Assembly: GCF_009720775.1 (NCBI RefSeq)
Contig: NZ_WNKW01000002.1
Span: 310,001 to 374,000, forward strand
Length of the DNA: 64,000 nucleotides
From: Pseudoduganella danionis
GTDB taxonomy: Bacteria; Pseudomonadota; Gammaproteobacteria; Burkholderiales; Burkholderiaceae_D
Direction of reading: 5' to 3'
Positions 27,348 through 36,228 of this stretch are shown in pieces. Every line of letters starts with the position of its first letter. Position 1 is the first letter of the stretch. Position numbers and translations under genes: made by a program. The notes below the pieces were generated by a model. It had not been told where the DNA came from. It was given only the letters and a program-made list of their open reading frames with translations, and ran no database searches.

Positions 27348-27704
27348 TCAAACAGCCAGCAGTTCGACGTCGAAGATCAGGGTGGCGTTGGGAGGAATCA
27401 CGCCGCCCGCGCCGCGCGAGCCGTAGCCCAGATCGGACGGGATGATCAACTGGCGCGTGCCGCCCACTTTCATGCCCTGTACGCCTTCGTCCCAGCCACG
27501 GATCACCATGCCGGCGCCCAAGGCGAATTCGAACGGGTCGTTGCGGTCTTTGCTGGAGTCGAACTTCGGACCCTTGCTGCCGTCGTCATTCTGCAGCCAG
27601 CCGGTGTAGTGCACGGTGACGTTCTGGCCGGCTTTGGCTTCGGCGCCTTCGCCCACGGTCAGTTCGATGTATTGCAGGCCGGAGCCGGTGGTAATGGTGC
27701 TCAT
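27348..27704 (-). CDS. FKBP-type peptidyl-prolyl isomerase
   Basis: This 118-residue single-domain FKBP has no signal peptide, so it is cytoplasmic. Active-site and family residues are visible: VTVHYTGWLQNDDGSKGPKF, DPFEFALGAGMVIRGWDEGV, and the end GAGGVIPPNATLIFDVELL. It would speed cis-trans isomerisation of prolyl bonds. It stands alone, with the divergent YVTN operon promoter on its 5' side. Confidence 0.95.
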   Translation of the reverse strand: MSTITTGSGLQYIELTVGEGAEAKAGQNVTVHYTGWLQNDDGSKGPKFDSSKDRNDPFEFALGAGMVIRGWDEGVQGMKVGGTRQLIIPSDLGYGSRGAGGVIPPNATLIFDVELLAV

Positions 27705-27785
27705 GTTATTCCTTCAGAAGTACGTTAAAGACAGGCCCGCATTGTAGCAGGGCGTGCGGCCGGGCGATTAATTGCGGCTTCCTCC

Positions 27786-27813
27786 TTGCTGCCTGCCCGT
27801 TTGCACGTAAAAT
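27786..27813 (+). promoter_or_regulatory. Likely sigma-70 promoter of the YVTN operon
   Basis: TTGCTG (27786-27791), a 16-base spacer and TAAAAT (27808-27813) stand about 30 bases before the ATG at 27844. The match is moderate. Confidence 0.4.
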
Positions 27814-27843
27814 AAGCGTTTTGCTCCTACAAGCGACTTATCC

Positions 27844-28815
27844 ATGCTCCGCAGTTTTCGCCGTATCGCCCTTTCCTGTGTCTGCGCCCTGACTGCCGCC
27901 GGCAGTGTGCAGGCCAATGTCGTTGTTGTGCTCAATTCGCGCGACGCTACTGTGCAGTTGCTCGATCAGGACACGTATAAAGACCTCGCTACTTTCCCGG
28001 TCGGCAAAGAGCCGCACCACCTGATGTCCACGCCCGATAATAAATCGCTCATCGTGGCCAGCTCCGTTGGTAACGAGCTGATCTTCCTCGATCCGAAAAG
28101 CGGCCAGATCCAGCGTACCATCAAGGACATCCTCGATCCTTACCAGATCGGTTTTTCGCCGGACCAGAAATGGCTGGTCTCGAATTCGCTGCGGCTGGAC
28201 CGCGTCGATCTGTACCGCTACGACGGCAGCAGCCTGACCCTGAGCAAGCGTTTGCCGCTGCCCAAGCTGCCTAGCCACATGGCCTTCAATGCGGCTAGCG
28301 ACATGGTGTTCATTACCCAGCAGGGTAGCGACGAAGTCAGTGCCATCGACCTGAAGACCCAGGCCATCAAATGGACTATGCCGGTCGGTAAGCTGCCGGC
28401 CGGGATCTCGATGACGCCGGACGACAAGTATCTGCTGGTCGGCATCATGAGCAGCGATTATGTGGAAGTGATCGACTGGCGCAGCCAGAAGATCGTGAAA
28501 CGCATCAAAACGGGGCAGGGCACCCACAATTTCCGCGCGGCCGGCGATGGCCGTCACATTTTCGTTTCCAACCGCGTGTCGAATTCGATTAATATCATTG
28601 ACCAGAAGACGCTGGAAAATGTGGGCCAGATTAATGTGCCCGGTGGTCCGGACTGTATGGAGGTGACGGCAGATGGTAAAACCATGTGGGCAACGCTGCG
28701 CTGGATTAAAAAAGTGGCCGTAATCGATATCCCCAGCCGCAAAGTCATCAAAATGATCCCTGTGGGGCGCTCGCCGCACGGGGTGTTCTTCTTTAATTCC
28801 GCTCCCCGCATCTGA
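27844..28815 (+). CDS. Periplasmic YVTN beta-propeller protein
   Basis: This 323-residue protein has a signal peptide (MLRSFRRIALSCVCALTAAGSVQA) and repeated propeller blades. The blades carry PHHLMSTPDNKSLIVAS, YQIGFSPDQKWLVSN, PAGISMTPDDKYLLVGI and PDCMEVTADGKTMWAT, the YVTN-type pattern P..(L/M)..TPD...L.V. Such proteins are scaffolds or binding proteins in the periplasm; no catalytic motif or heme site (CxxCH) is present. Its stop overlaps the start of the deacetylase gene (TGATG). It is the first gene of a tightly packed unit of four, perhaps five, genes. Confidence 0.85.
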   Translation: MLRSFRRIALSCVCALTAAGSVQANVVVVLNSRDATVQLLDQDTYKDLATFPVGKEPHHLMSTPDNKSLIVASSVGNELIFLDPKSGQIQRTIKDILDPYQIGFSPDQKWLVSNSLRLDRVDLYRYDGSSLTLSKRLPLPKLPSHMAFNAASDMVFITQQGSDEVSAIDLKTQAIKWTMPVGKLPAGISMTPDDKYLLVGIMSSDYVEVIDWRSQKIVKRIKTGQGTHNFRAAGDGRHIFVSNRVSNSINIIDQKTLENVGQINVPGGPDCMEVTADGKTMWATLRWIKKVAVIDIPSRKVIKMIPVGRSPHGVFFFNSAPRI

Positions 28816-29843
28816 TGGCACGCGCCGCCGCCCTGACACTGTGCATGCTGGCGCTGATGCCGGCACTGTCCCAGGCTGAATCGGGCGTGGCGAAGCGCGC
28901 CGCCGTAGCACGTGCCGCCGGCATCGCTGCCGCCTATGGCTACCGTCCTGCCGTCGGCAGCAGTGCCGGCGCGGCCGGTAGCAAGGCCGCTATTGCCCCT
29001 GCCGTAACTGCCATCACCAGCAAGCCGGCCGCGCCCAGCGCTGCCACTGCCATGCTGGCCGTGGTACCGGCAGCCGCAGCGGCCTCGGTGCCGGCCGCCA
29101 GTGCTGCTGCCAAAGCGGCCCAGGCTGCGCCCGAGTGCAAGGGCAATATCTATCTGACTTTCGATACGGGCAGTCAGGCGCAGGCGGCGCTGATCGCCGA
29201 GACGCTGCAGAAGCACCATATCAAGGCCAGCTTCTTCCTCGCCAACGAGAAAACCGTCAACGGCGATTATTCGCTCGACCCGGCCTGGGCACCGTACTGG
29301 AAGGCGCGGTTGGCCGAAGGCCATGTGATCGGTTCGCATACTTTCGATCACGATGTGCTGGTGCGCGACGGGGCCGACGGCAAGCTCGAGACCAAGCCCG
29401 GTTTCGGCAGCAGCGCCGGCAAGCTGCGTACGCTGAGCTCCGACCAGTACTGCGAGCAGATACGCCGTGTCGACCAGCGCTTCGTCGAGCTGACGGGCAG
29501 TCACCTCGATCCGGTCTGGCGCGCACCGGCCGGCCGCACCTCGCCGCGCGCACTGGCCGCAGCGCGTAGCTGCGGCTATACCCATGTGGGCTGGTCGCCG
29601 GCCGGCTTCTCCGGCGACGAACTGCCCAGCGAGAAGTATTCCAATGCCTCGCTGCTGGCCAAATCGCTGCGCGAACTGCGCGCCGGCGATGTGGTACTGA
29701 TCCACATGGGCATCTGGTCGCGCAAGGATGCGTGGGCACCGGCCAACCTCGAACCACTGATCAAGGGACTGGCGCAGAAGGGCTATTGCTTTGCCACCCT
29801 GCGCGACCATCCAGACTACTCTTCTTCCTTTAAACATCCATGA
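28815..29843 (+). CDS. Polysaccharide deacetylase-family protein with altered metal motif
   Basis: This 342-residue exported protein has a signal-like start (LTLCMLALMPALSQAES), a long Ala-rich linker (about residues 25-105) and a NodB-type deacetylase domain (about 110-340). Motif 2 is intact (GSHTFDH), as are motif 3 (WRAPAGRTSPR) and the late motif VVLIHMG. Motif 1 reads LTFDTG where the family has TFDDG: the first Asp is kept but the metal-binding second Asp is Thr. Activity on a carbohydrate N-acetyl group is therefore uncertain. The gene overlaps its neighbours by 1 and 4 bases, which implies translational coupling. Confidence 0.8.
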   Translation: MARAAALTLCMLALMPALSQAESGVAKRAAVARAAGIAAAYGYRPAVGSSAGAAGSKAAIAPAVTAITSKPAAPSAATAMLAVVPAAAAASVPAASAAAKAAQAAPECKGNIYLTFDTGSQAQAALIAETLQKHHIKASFFLANEKTVNGDYSLDPAWAPYWKARLAEGHVIGSHTFDHDVLVRDGADGKLETKPGFGSSAGKLRTLSSDQYCEQIRRVDQRFVELTGSHLDPVWRAPAGRTSPRALAAARSCGYTHVGWSPAGFSGDELPSEKYSNASLLAKSLRELRAGDVVLIHMGIWSRKDAWAPANLEPLIKGLAQKGYCFATLRDHPDYSSSFKHP

Positions 29844-30835
29844 TGCAGGTATTTTCCGACTGGCTGGGCGTAGCCCAGGGCTGGTTGTTTGAAACAGTTA
29901 TACAGCCGCTGGTGTTCCAGCTAGGCCTGGGCGAATTTGTCGAGGAATCGTTCGAAGGCACGGAATGGCTGCTGATAGGCGCGCTCGAACTGCTGCTGCT
30001 GTTCCTCGTGCTGCGCCCGCTCGAAGCGCTGCTGCCGGTGCACCGGATCAGCGATCCGCGCGCACGCTGGAACGACTTCCTCTATACGGTGCTGCACCGT
30101 ATCGGCCTGTTTTCGCTGCTGATCTTCTTTACGCTTGATCCGCTGATGGATACGCTGGCCGCCCAGTTGCGCTTCGAAAGCCTGCATCCGCTCAATCTCG
30201 AGAGTCTGCTGCCCGGTATCAGCCCGCTGGCCAGCTTCCTCGTGTATCTGGTGGTGCTGGACTTCTTTGATTACTGGTACCACCGCGCCGAGCACCATTT
30301 CAATTGGTGGTGGGGCCTGCACGGCCTGCACCACAGCCAGCAGAACATGAACCTGTGGAGCGACAACCGCAACCATCTGCTGGACGATCTGCTGCGCGAC
30401 GTCTACATGGCGCTGATCGCGCTGTTTATCGGTGTCGAGCCGGCCCAGTATGTAGTGCTGGTGTCCGTGTCGCGCATTCTGCAAAGCCTGCAGCATGCCA
30501 ATGTGCGCATCCATTTCGGCTGGCTGGGCGAGCGCCTGCTGGTGTCGCCGCGCTACCACCGCCACCACCATGCCATCGGCCACGGCCACGAAAGCCATGG
30601 CGTGGGCACGCTGGGCGGCTGCAATTTTGCCGTGCTGCTGCCGGTGTGGGACATGGTATTCGGCACGGCCCGTTTCACCACGGAGTTTGCCGCCACCGGC
30701 ATCCGCGACCAACTGCCGCAGACCGATGCGCACGGCGCAGTCCTGCCCGGCCGTGATTACGGGCGCGGCTTCTGGGCCCAGCAGTGGCTGGGCCTGAAGC
30801 GCATGGTGGAATATGCCGGCAAGGATGTAGTCTGA
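29840..30835 (+). CDS. Sterol desaturase / fatty acid hydroxylase-family membrane protein
   Basis: This 331-residue membrane enzyme of the di-iron hydroxylase superfamily has about five membrane segments in its first 160 residues. The His-rich metal sites are clear: WYHRAEHHFNWWWGLHGLHH (HxxxH-type and HxxHH) and RYHRHHHAIGHGHE. The substrate could be a lipid, sterol or carotenoid; it cannot be read from sequence. The start overlaps the deacetylase stop by 4 bases (ATGA), and its own stop overlaps the next gene. Confidence 0.9.
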   Translation: MMQVFSDWLGVAQGWLFETVIQPLVFQLGLGEFVEESFEGTEWLLIGALELLLLFLVLRPLEALLPVHRISDPRARWNDFLYTVLHRIGLFSLLIFFTLDPLMDTLAAQLRFESLHPLNLESLLPGISPLASFLVYLVVLDFFDYWYHRAEHHFNWWWGLHGLHHSQQNMNLWSDNRNHLLDDLLRDVYMALIALFIGVEPAQYVVLVSVSRILQSLQHANVRIHFGWLGERLLVSPRYHRHHHAIGHGHESHGVGTLGGCNFAVLLPVWDMVFGTARFTTEFAATGIRDQLPQTDAHGAVLPGRDYGRGFWAQQWLGLKRMVEYAGKDVV

Positions 30836-31650
30836 TGGGCGCCGTACTGCGTAGCTGGGGACTGGCCTTCAGTACGCAGTGGCATCCGCGTCTGCTGGCC
30901 ATGAGTGTGCTGCCTTTCCTGCTGGCGCTGGCCGTCTGGGCAGTGCTGCTGTATGTCGGCCTGCAGCCGCTGATCGATTATCTGCATGCGCTGTTCACCG
31001 AGTATGATGGGTTTGCCCGTAGCGGCAGCCTACTCACGGCGCTCGGGCTGGCCACGCTGAAAACCGTGGTGGTGCCGTTGATCGCCATGCTGGCGCTGCT
31101 GCCGCTGATGATACTGACGGCGCTGGTGTTCATTGGCGTGGTCGCCATGCCGCTGATCGGCCGCCACGTGGGACGGCGCCGTTATCCCGAACTGGAACAG
31201 CGCAAAGGCGGCAGCCTGCTGGGCAGCATAGGCACGGCGCTGGGCGCCATGCTGGTGTTCATGGGCTTGTGGTTGCTGACGCTGCCGCTGTATGCCTTCC
31301 CGCCGCTGGCCGTGATTACTCAGGCACTGCTGTGGGGCTGGCTGACCATGCGCGTGATGGTGTATGACGCGCTGGCCGATTACGCCAGTGCCGAAGAGCG
31401 CCACCAGATACTGCAGCAGCACCGTGGCCGCTTGCTGCTGATCGGCGTGATTTCCGGCGCCGCCGGTGCCTTGCCCGGTGCGCTGTGGCTGGGCGGGGTG
31501 ATGGCGGTGGTGCTGTTCCCGTTTCTGGCGGCCGCTTCGATCTGGCTGTATGTCCTGATTTTTATCTTCACCGGCCTGTGGTTTGCGTATTATTGTCTGG
31601 AAGCGCTGGCGCAACTGCGTGCCACTGCCACCATCGAGCACGCCGGCTAG
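30835..31650 (+). CDS. EI24-domain membrane protein
   Basis: This 271-residue multi-pass protein belongs to the EI24/CysZ-like group (SWGLAFSTQWHPRLLAMSVLP at the start, then ...LMILTALVFIGVVAMPLIGRHV...). At least six hydrophobic segments are seen. CysZ transports sulfate, but the resemblance here is at family level only. It starts on the last base of the previous stop (TGATG), so it belongs to the coupled unit. The next gene begins 28 bases on with its own AGGGAG site. Confidence 0.8.
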   Translation: MGAVLRSWGLAFSTQWHPRLLAMSVLPFLLALAVWAVLLYVGLQPLIDYLHALFTEYDGFARSGSLLTALGLATLKTVVVPLIAMLALLPLMILTALVFIGVVAMPLIGRHVGRRRYPELEQRKGGSLLGSIGTALGAMLVFMGLWLLTLPLYAFPPLAVITQALLWGWLTMRVMVYDALADYASAEERHQILQQHRGRLLLIGVISGAAGALPGALWLGGVMAVVLFPFLAAASIWLYVLIFIFTGLWFAYYCLEALAQLRATATIEHAG

Positions 31651-31678
31651 GCCAGCGCTTACAGGGAGAAGCATAGTT

Positions 31679-32464
31679 ATGGCGATAGGTTTGATCATCA
31701 TCGGCGACGAAATTCTGTCGGGCCGGCGGCACGACCAGCACTTCCCCAAAGTGCTGCAGATACTGGCCGCGCGCGGCCTGCAACTGGGCTGGGCCGAAAT
31801 CCTGCCGGACGATCCGCTACGTATTACGGCTGCGCTCAAGCGCAGCTTTGCCAGCAGCGATATCGTGTTCTGCTGCGGTGGCATAGGCGCGACGCCGGAC
31901 GACCATACGCGCCAGGCCGCGGCCGATGCACTGGGCCTGCCGCTGGTGCTGCATGAAGAAGGCAAGCGCAACATCCAGCAGCGCATCCTGCAGATGGGGT
32001 ACGAGGCAGGGCAGCCGGCCGATCTCGAATCGGCAGAGAATCTGCACCGGCTGAAGATGGCGGAATTCGCCGAAGGGGCCGAGCTGATTCCCAACCCGTA
32101 CAACAATATCGCCGGATTCTCGCTGCGCCAGCACTATTTCGTGCCGGGCTTCCCCGTCATGGCCTGGCCCATGATCGAATGGGTGCTGGACCAGCACTAC
32201 TCCCATCTGTACAACCGCGCACCGCGCATCGAACAGTCGGTGCTGGTGTACGAAGCGGCGGAATCGGCACTGACGCCGCTGATGCAGATGCTGGAAGCCG
32301 ATTATCCGGGCGTGAAGATATTCAGCCTGCCCAGCGTGGGCGACGCGCAGACGCGGCGCCATATCGAGCTTGGCGTCAAAGGCGAACCGGTGCAGACCGC
32401 GGCCGCCTTCCGTCAACTGTGCGCGGAACTGACGAAACTCCATGTAGAGTTCAGCAACATCTAG
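31679..32464 (+). CDS. Molybdopterin-binding CinA-N/MoCF-domain protein
   Basis: This 261-residue protein contains the MoaB/Mog/CinA N-terminal fold: IGLIIIGDEILSGRRHDQH at the start, FCCGGIGATPDDHTRQAAADALGLPL in the middle and the PNPYNNIAGFSL and FVPGFPVMAWPM segments. The C-terminal nicotinamide-amidase domain of full CinA is missing, so this is the single-domain type often called competence-damage inducible A. Its substrate is not certain. The start at 31679 has a good ribosome site (AGGGAG); a frame from 31583 would overlap the EI24 gene. Confidence 0.85.
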   Translation: MAIGLIIIGDEILSGRRHDQHFPKVLQILAARGLQLGWAEILPDDPLRITAALKRSFASSDIVFCCGGIGATPDDHTRQAAADALGLPLVLHEEGKRNIQQRILQMGYEAGQPADLESAENLHRLKMAEFAEGAELIPNPYNNIAGFSLRQHYFVPGFPVMAWPMIEWVLDQHYSHLYNRAPRIEQSVLVYEAAESALTPLMQMLEADYPGVKIFSLPSVGDAQTRRHIELGVKGEPVQTAAAFRQLCAELTKLHVEFSNI

Positions 32465-32675
32465 TGTTGCGGTGATAAGTAGTGGTCAGAAACGGCGTTC
32501 TTTCGGTGGAGAGAGCGCCGTTGTTTTTTTGCGAAAATTTCGTGCTTATATCAAAATATTGCCAAGTAGCGCCGGTGCGCGCCACCCCGATGTGGTGCAA
32601 TGGAAGTGCGCAACAGCGCCTAGGTGCTGCGCGTCTATGAGTGTTTTACTGAGTTAGCTGACCGGTCTGAATCAT

Positions 32676-35600
32676 ATGTTAAGCAATCGTCGTATCCGCC
32701 GGCCTCGTTTAGTTGTCCGGGCAGCGCGCAAATCCCGCGCCAGCGCTGCTGTTTTCGCCAAGCGGCGCGCCCGCTATCTGCGCGTGGTGCCTTCGCTGAG
32801 CGATGCAGATGCCGCACAGGCGGCTGCGCTCGGCGGCGCCAGTGCGGCCGCTGCTGCTACTGCTGCTACTGCTGCTACTGCTAATGCGGCAGGCGCGCCC
32901 CATGAATCTCCCGTCACCCTGGTAGCGTCTGCGACTGACGCCGAACTGCCGGAGCCAGTGCTGGAACCCGCCGAGGAAGACGCTGCGGAGCACGGCACGG
33001 AAGGGGAAACCCAGACTGGCGATGTGCCGCCACCGCCGCGGCGTAGCGCACGCGGCAAATGGTTGCTGGCGCTGGGCGTGGCCGTTGCCGCCGTGTGCGC
33101 GCTGGGTGCTTATGAAACGCGTAGCTCGATGCTGCAGTCACGCCTGTTTGGCGATGTGGTGGGCCAGCTCAATTACAAGGTCGAAGCGGGGCCTAGCCAG
33201 TCGATCCGCTTCCCGCACGATAGCCCGTATGACGAGCGGCTCGGCTATGCCGGCCTGCCCGACTATCTGGGCAAGCTCAGTACCCGCGATTATCACGTCA
33301 GTGCGCAGGCCCGCATCTCGCCCAAGATGGCCCAGTTGGCCGACATGGGCGTGTTCGCCACCTATCACGAGAAGACCCGCACCGGCCTGACCATTGCCGA
33401 CTGCCGCGAGCAGACGCTGTTTGCGGCCAGCTATCCCGAGCGCGTCTACGGCAAGTTCGAACAGGCGCCGGCCGCGCTGGTGAGCAGCCTGCTGTTCATT
33501 GAAAACCGCGAGCTGCTCGATAACCGCTACCCGACCCGCAATCCGGCCGTGGAATGGGACCGGCTGGGCAAGGCAGTGATCGAGAAAGGTGTGAGCACTG
33601 TGGCCGGCGGCCACCGCGCGGCTGGCGGCAGTACGCTGGCCACCCAGATCGAAAAATACCGCCACTCGCCGGAAGGCCGCACCAGTTCCATGAAGGACAA
33701 GCTGCAGCAGATGGTCTCGGCCAGTCTGCGCGCCTATCAGGACGGCCCCGATACCACGCAGGCACGGCGCCGCATCGTTACCGAGTACCTGAACACGGTG
33801 CCGCTGTCGGCCAAGCCGGGCTATGGCGAAGTGAATGGCATAGGCGACGGCATGTGGGTCTGGTACGGCCGCGATTTCGCCGACCTGAATCGTCGCCTGA
33901 GCGGCAATCTGTCCCAGCCTGATGCGGAAACGGCACTGGTCTACAAGGAAGCCCTGAGCCTGATGATTGCACAGCGCCGCCCCAGCTACTATCTGGCCGA
34001 CGGTGCAGCGGATCTGGAAACGCTGACCAATTCCCACCTGCGCCTGCTGGCACAGGAAGGCGCGATTACGCCGGCCCTGCGCGACCGCGCACTGGCCCAG
34101 CGGCTGCATCCGGCTACCGGTAACGGCCTGCAGTCGGCACCGGCCATGACTTTCGTCTCGCGCAAGGCCTCGAACGCGATCCGCAACCATCTGGCCAATC
34201 TGCTGGGCGACAATCGCATGTACAACCTGGACCGGCTCGATCTGAGCGTGGTCAGCACGCTCGATGCGCAGGCTCAGACGGCCGTGACGCAGGTGCTGCG
34301 TGATCTGCGCGATCCGGAAAAAGCCAAGGCAGCCGGGCTGACCGGCAAGGGCATGCTCGGTAATGGCGATCCGGCCAATGTGGTGTACAGCTTTACGCTG
34401 CTGGAGAAGGGGCCGCAATACAATCTGCTGCGTCTGCAGACGGATAACTTCGACCAGCCGCTGGACATCAACGAAGGCGCCAAGCTCGATCTGGGTTCAA
34501 CTGCCAAGCTGCGCACGCTGGTGAGCTATCTCGACATCGTCGATCAGCTGCACCGCAAGTATGCGGGCATGGATGGCGCCGCCCTGGCTCAGGTGAAGAT
34601 CGATCCGCAGGACCGTTTGTCGCTGTGGGCGCTGGACTACTTCAAGGCGCTGCCGCAGGACCCGGCCGCGCGCGCGCTGACACCGATGCTGAATGCCGCC
34701 ATGGAGCGCCAGTATTCGGGTAATCCGGGTGAGGGCTTCTTCACTGGCGGCGGGCTGCACCACTTCGGCAACTTCTCCAAGGAAGACAACAACAAGATCA
34801 TGACGGTGACGGAAGCGTTGCGCCGTTCCACCAATCTGGTTTTCGTGCGGCTGATGCGCGATGTGGCCAAGTACTATATGTTCCAGACGCCGGGCTCCTC
34901 GGCCTCGCTGCTGGCCGACGCGGATGATCCGCGCCGTGCCGGCTATCTGGCCCGCTTCGCTGACAAGGAAGGCAAGGAGTTCCTCGGTCGCTTCTACATG
35001 AAGTACAAGGGCAAGCCGCCCGAAGAACTGGACAAGATCCTGCTGGCGAATATCCGCAGCACGCCGGTGCGGCTGGCGGTGATCTTCCGTACCATCTATC
35101 CGCAGGCGACGGTGGAACAGTTTGCCAGCTTCCTGCGCGCCAATCTGCCGTCGCAGAACGAGGTGCCGGACGACCGCGTGGAGAAGCTGTACGAACAGTA
35201 TGGCATCGATAAATGGTCGCTGGCCGATCGGGGCTATCTGGCCAGTGTGCATCCGCTGGAACTGTGGATGGCGGCGTATATGCGCCAGCATCCGGGCGCC
35301 ACGCTGGCGCAAATGACGGCGGCCAGCGAACAGCAGCGGCAGGAAGTCTACCAGTGGCTGTTCAAGACGCATCACAAGCATGCGCAGGACAAGCGCATTG
35401 CTGGCCTGATCGAAATGGAAGGCTTCATGGAAATCCACAAGCAGTGGAAGAAAATGGGCTATCCGTTCGAATCGCTGGTGCCGTCGTATGCCACCACGCT
35501 GGGCGCATCGGCCGACCGCCCTGCGGCGCTGGCCGAGATGATGGGCATCATCGTGAATGGTGGTGTGCGCAAGGCGACACAGCGTATCAGTTCGCTGCAC

Positions 35601-36200
35601 TTCGCCAAAGGCACGCCTTACGAAACCGTGGTCACCAAGGGCAAGCCGACTGAAGACGAGCGCGTGCTGTCTCCGGAAGTGGCGGCCGTGGTGGCGCAGG
35701 CCATCCGTGGCGTGGTGTCGGATGGTACGGCCAAGCGGGCACGCAAGGCCTTTGTGCTGGCCGATGGTACGGATATGCCGGTAGGCGGCAAGACTGGCAC
35801 GGGCGACCAGCGCTTCGACGTCTATGGCGCCGGTGGCCGGCTGATCGAATCGCGCTATGTGAACCGTTCCGCCACCTTTGTGTTCAACATCGGCGAGCGT
35901 TTCTTCGGTAGTATGACGGCCTATGTGCACGGGCCGGAATCGAAGAACTACGATTTCACCAGTGCTTTGCCGGTGCAGTTGCTGGTGGTGCTGGCACCGA
36001 CGCTGATGCCGCTGATCGATCCTGCTGCAGCAGGCAAGGCGCCGCTGGCGGCACCGGTCAATCTGAACAAGGCCGCCGCAGGTGGCGCCGCTGCTCCTGC
36101 TGTTCCTGCTGGCGCTGCGCCGACCGCTGCCGTGCTGCCGGTTGCAGCGACCACGGGCAAAGTGGCGCAAGCTTCTGCGCTGCGCGCCTGCGGTGGCTAG
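32676..36200 (+). CDS. Giant class A penicillin-binding protein (GT51 + transpeptidase)
   Basis: This 1174-residue protein joins a glycosyltransferase 51 domain (about residues 255-430; ENRELLDNRYPTRNPAVEW, GGSTLATQIEKYRH) to a transpeptidase domain. The transpeptidase shows the three motifs STAK (about residue 607), STN (in RRSTNLVFVRLM) and KTG (about residue 1038, GGKTGTGDQ). A single membrane helix (about 126-147) follows a cytoplasmic tail that is Ala-rich and then acidic. The protein is much longer than PBP1a-c and has an extra region between STN and KTG and an Ala/Pro-rich end. It should polymerise and cross-link peptidoglycan. No lpoA/B is nearby, and a TAXI-type protein gene follows. 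Confidence 0.88.
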   Translation: MLSNRRIRRPRLVVRAARKSRASAAVFAKRRARYLRVVPSLSDADAAQAAALGGASAAAAATAATAATANAAGAPHESPVTLVASATDAELPEPVLEPAEEDAAEHGTEGETQTGDVPPPPRRSARGKWLLALGVAVAAVCALGAYETRSSMLQSRLFGDVVGQLNYKVEAGPSQSIRFPHDSPYDERLGYAGLPDYLGKLSTRDYHVSAQARISPKMAQLADMGVFATYHEKTRTGLTIADCREQTLFAASYPERVYGKFEQAPAALVSSLLFIENRELLDNRYPTRNPAVEWDRLGKAVIEKGVSTVAGGHRAAGGSTLATQIEKYRHSPEGRTSSMKDKLQQMVSASLRAYQDGPDTTQARRRIVTEYLNTVPLSAKPGYGEVNGIGDGMWVWYGRDFADLNRRLSGNLSQPDAETALVYKEALSLMIAQRRPSYYLADGAADLETLTNSHLRLLAQEGAITPALRDRALAQRLHPATGNGLQSAPAMTFVSRKASNAIRNHLANLLGDNRMYNLDRLDLSVVSTLDAQAQTAVTQVLRDLRDPEKAKAAGLTGKGMLGNGDPANVVYSFTLLEKGPQYNLLRLQTDNFDQPLDINEGAKLDLGSTAKLRTLVSYLDIVDQLHRKYAGMDGAALAQVKIDPQDRLSLWALDYFKALPQDPAARALTPMLNAAMERQYSGNPGEGFFTGGGLHHFGNFSKEDNNKIMTVTEALRRSTNLVFVRLMRDVAKYYMFQTPGSSASLLADADDPRRAGYLARFADKEGKEFLGRFYMKYKGKPPEELDKILLANIRSTPVRLAVIFRTIYPQATVEQFASFLRANLPSQNEVPDDRVEKLYEQYGIDKWSLADRGYLASVHPLELWMAAYMRQHPGATLAQMTAASEQQRQEVYQWLFKTHHKHAQDKRIAGLIEMEGFMEIHKQWKKMGYPFESLVPSYATTLGASADRPAALAEMMGIIVNGGVRKATQRISSLHFAKGTPYETVVTKGKPTEDERVLSPEVAAVVAQAIRGVVSDGTAKRARKAFVLADGTDMPVGGKTGTGDQRFDVYGAGGRLIESRYVNRSATFVFNIGERFFGSMTAYVHGPESKNYDFTSALPVQLLVVLAPTLMPLIDPAAAGKAPLAAPVNLNKAAAGGAAAPAVPAGAAPTAAVLPVAATTGKVAQASALRACGG
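32851..32877 (+). repeat. Tandem 9-bp repeat in the PBP gene
   Basis: CTGCTGCTA occurs three times in perfect tandem, with a partial fourth copy, coding AATAATAAT-type peptide in the cytoplasmic tail. The period is a multiple of three, so copy-number change would alter tail length without a frameshift. Confidence 0.8.
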
Positions 36201-36228
36201 CCTGACCGGTTTAACTGTGTAATCTCTG

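Noticed and set aside
36061-36160. Ala/Pro-rich end of the PBP as a separate gene
   Set aside because: It is in frame with the PBP and has no start or ribosome site of its own.
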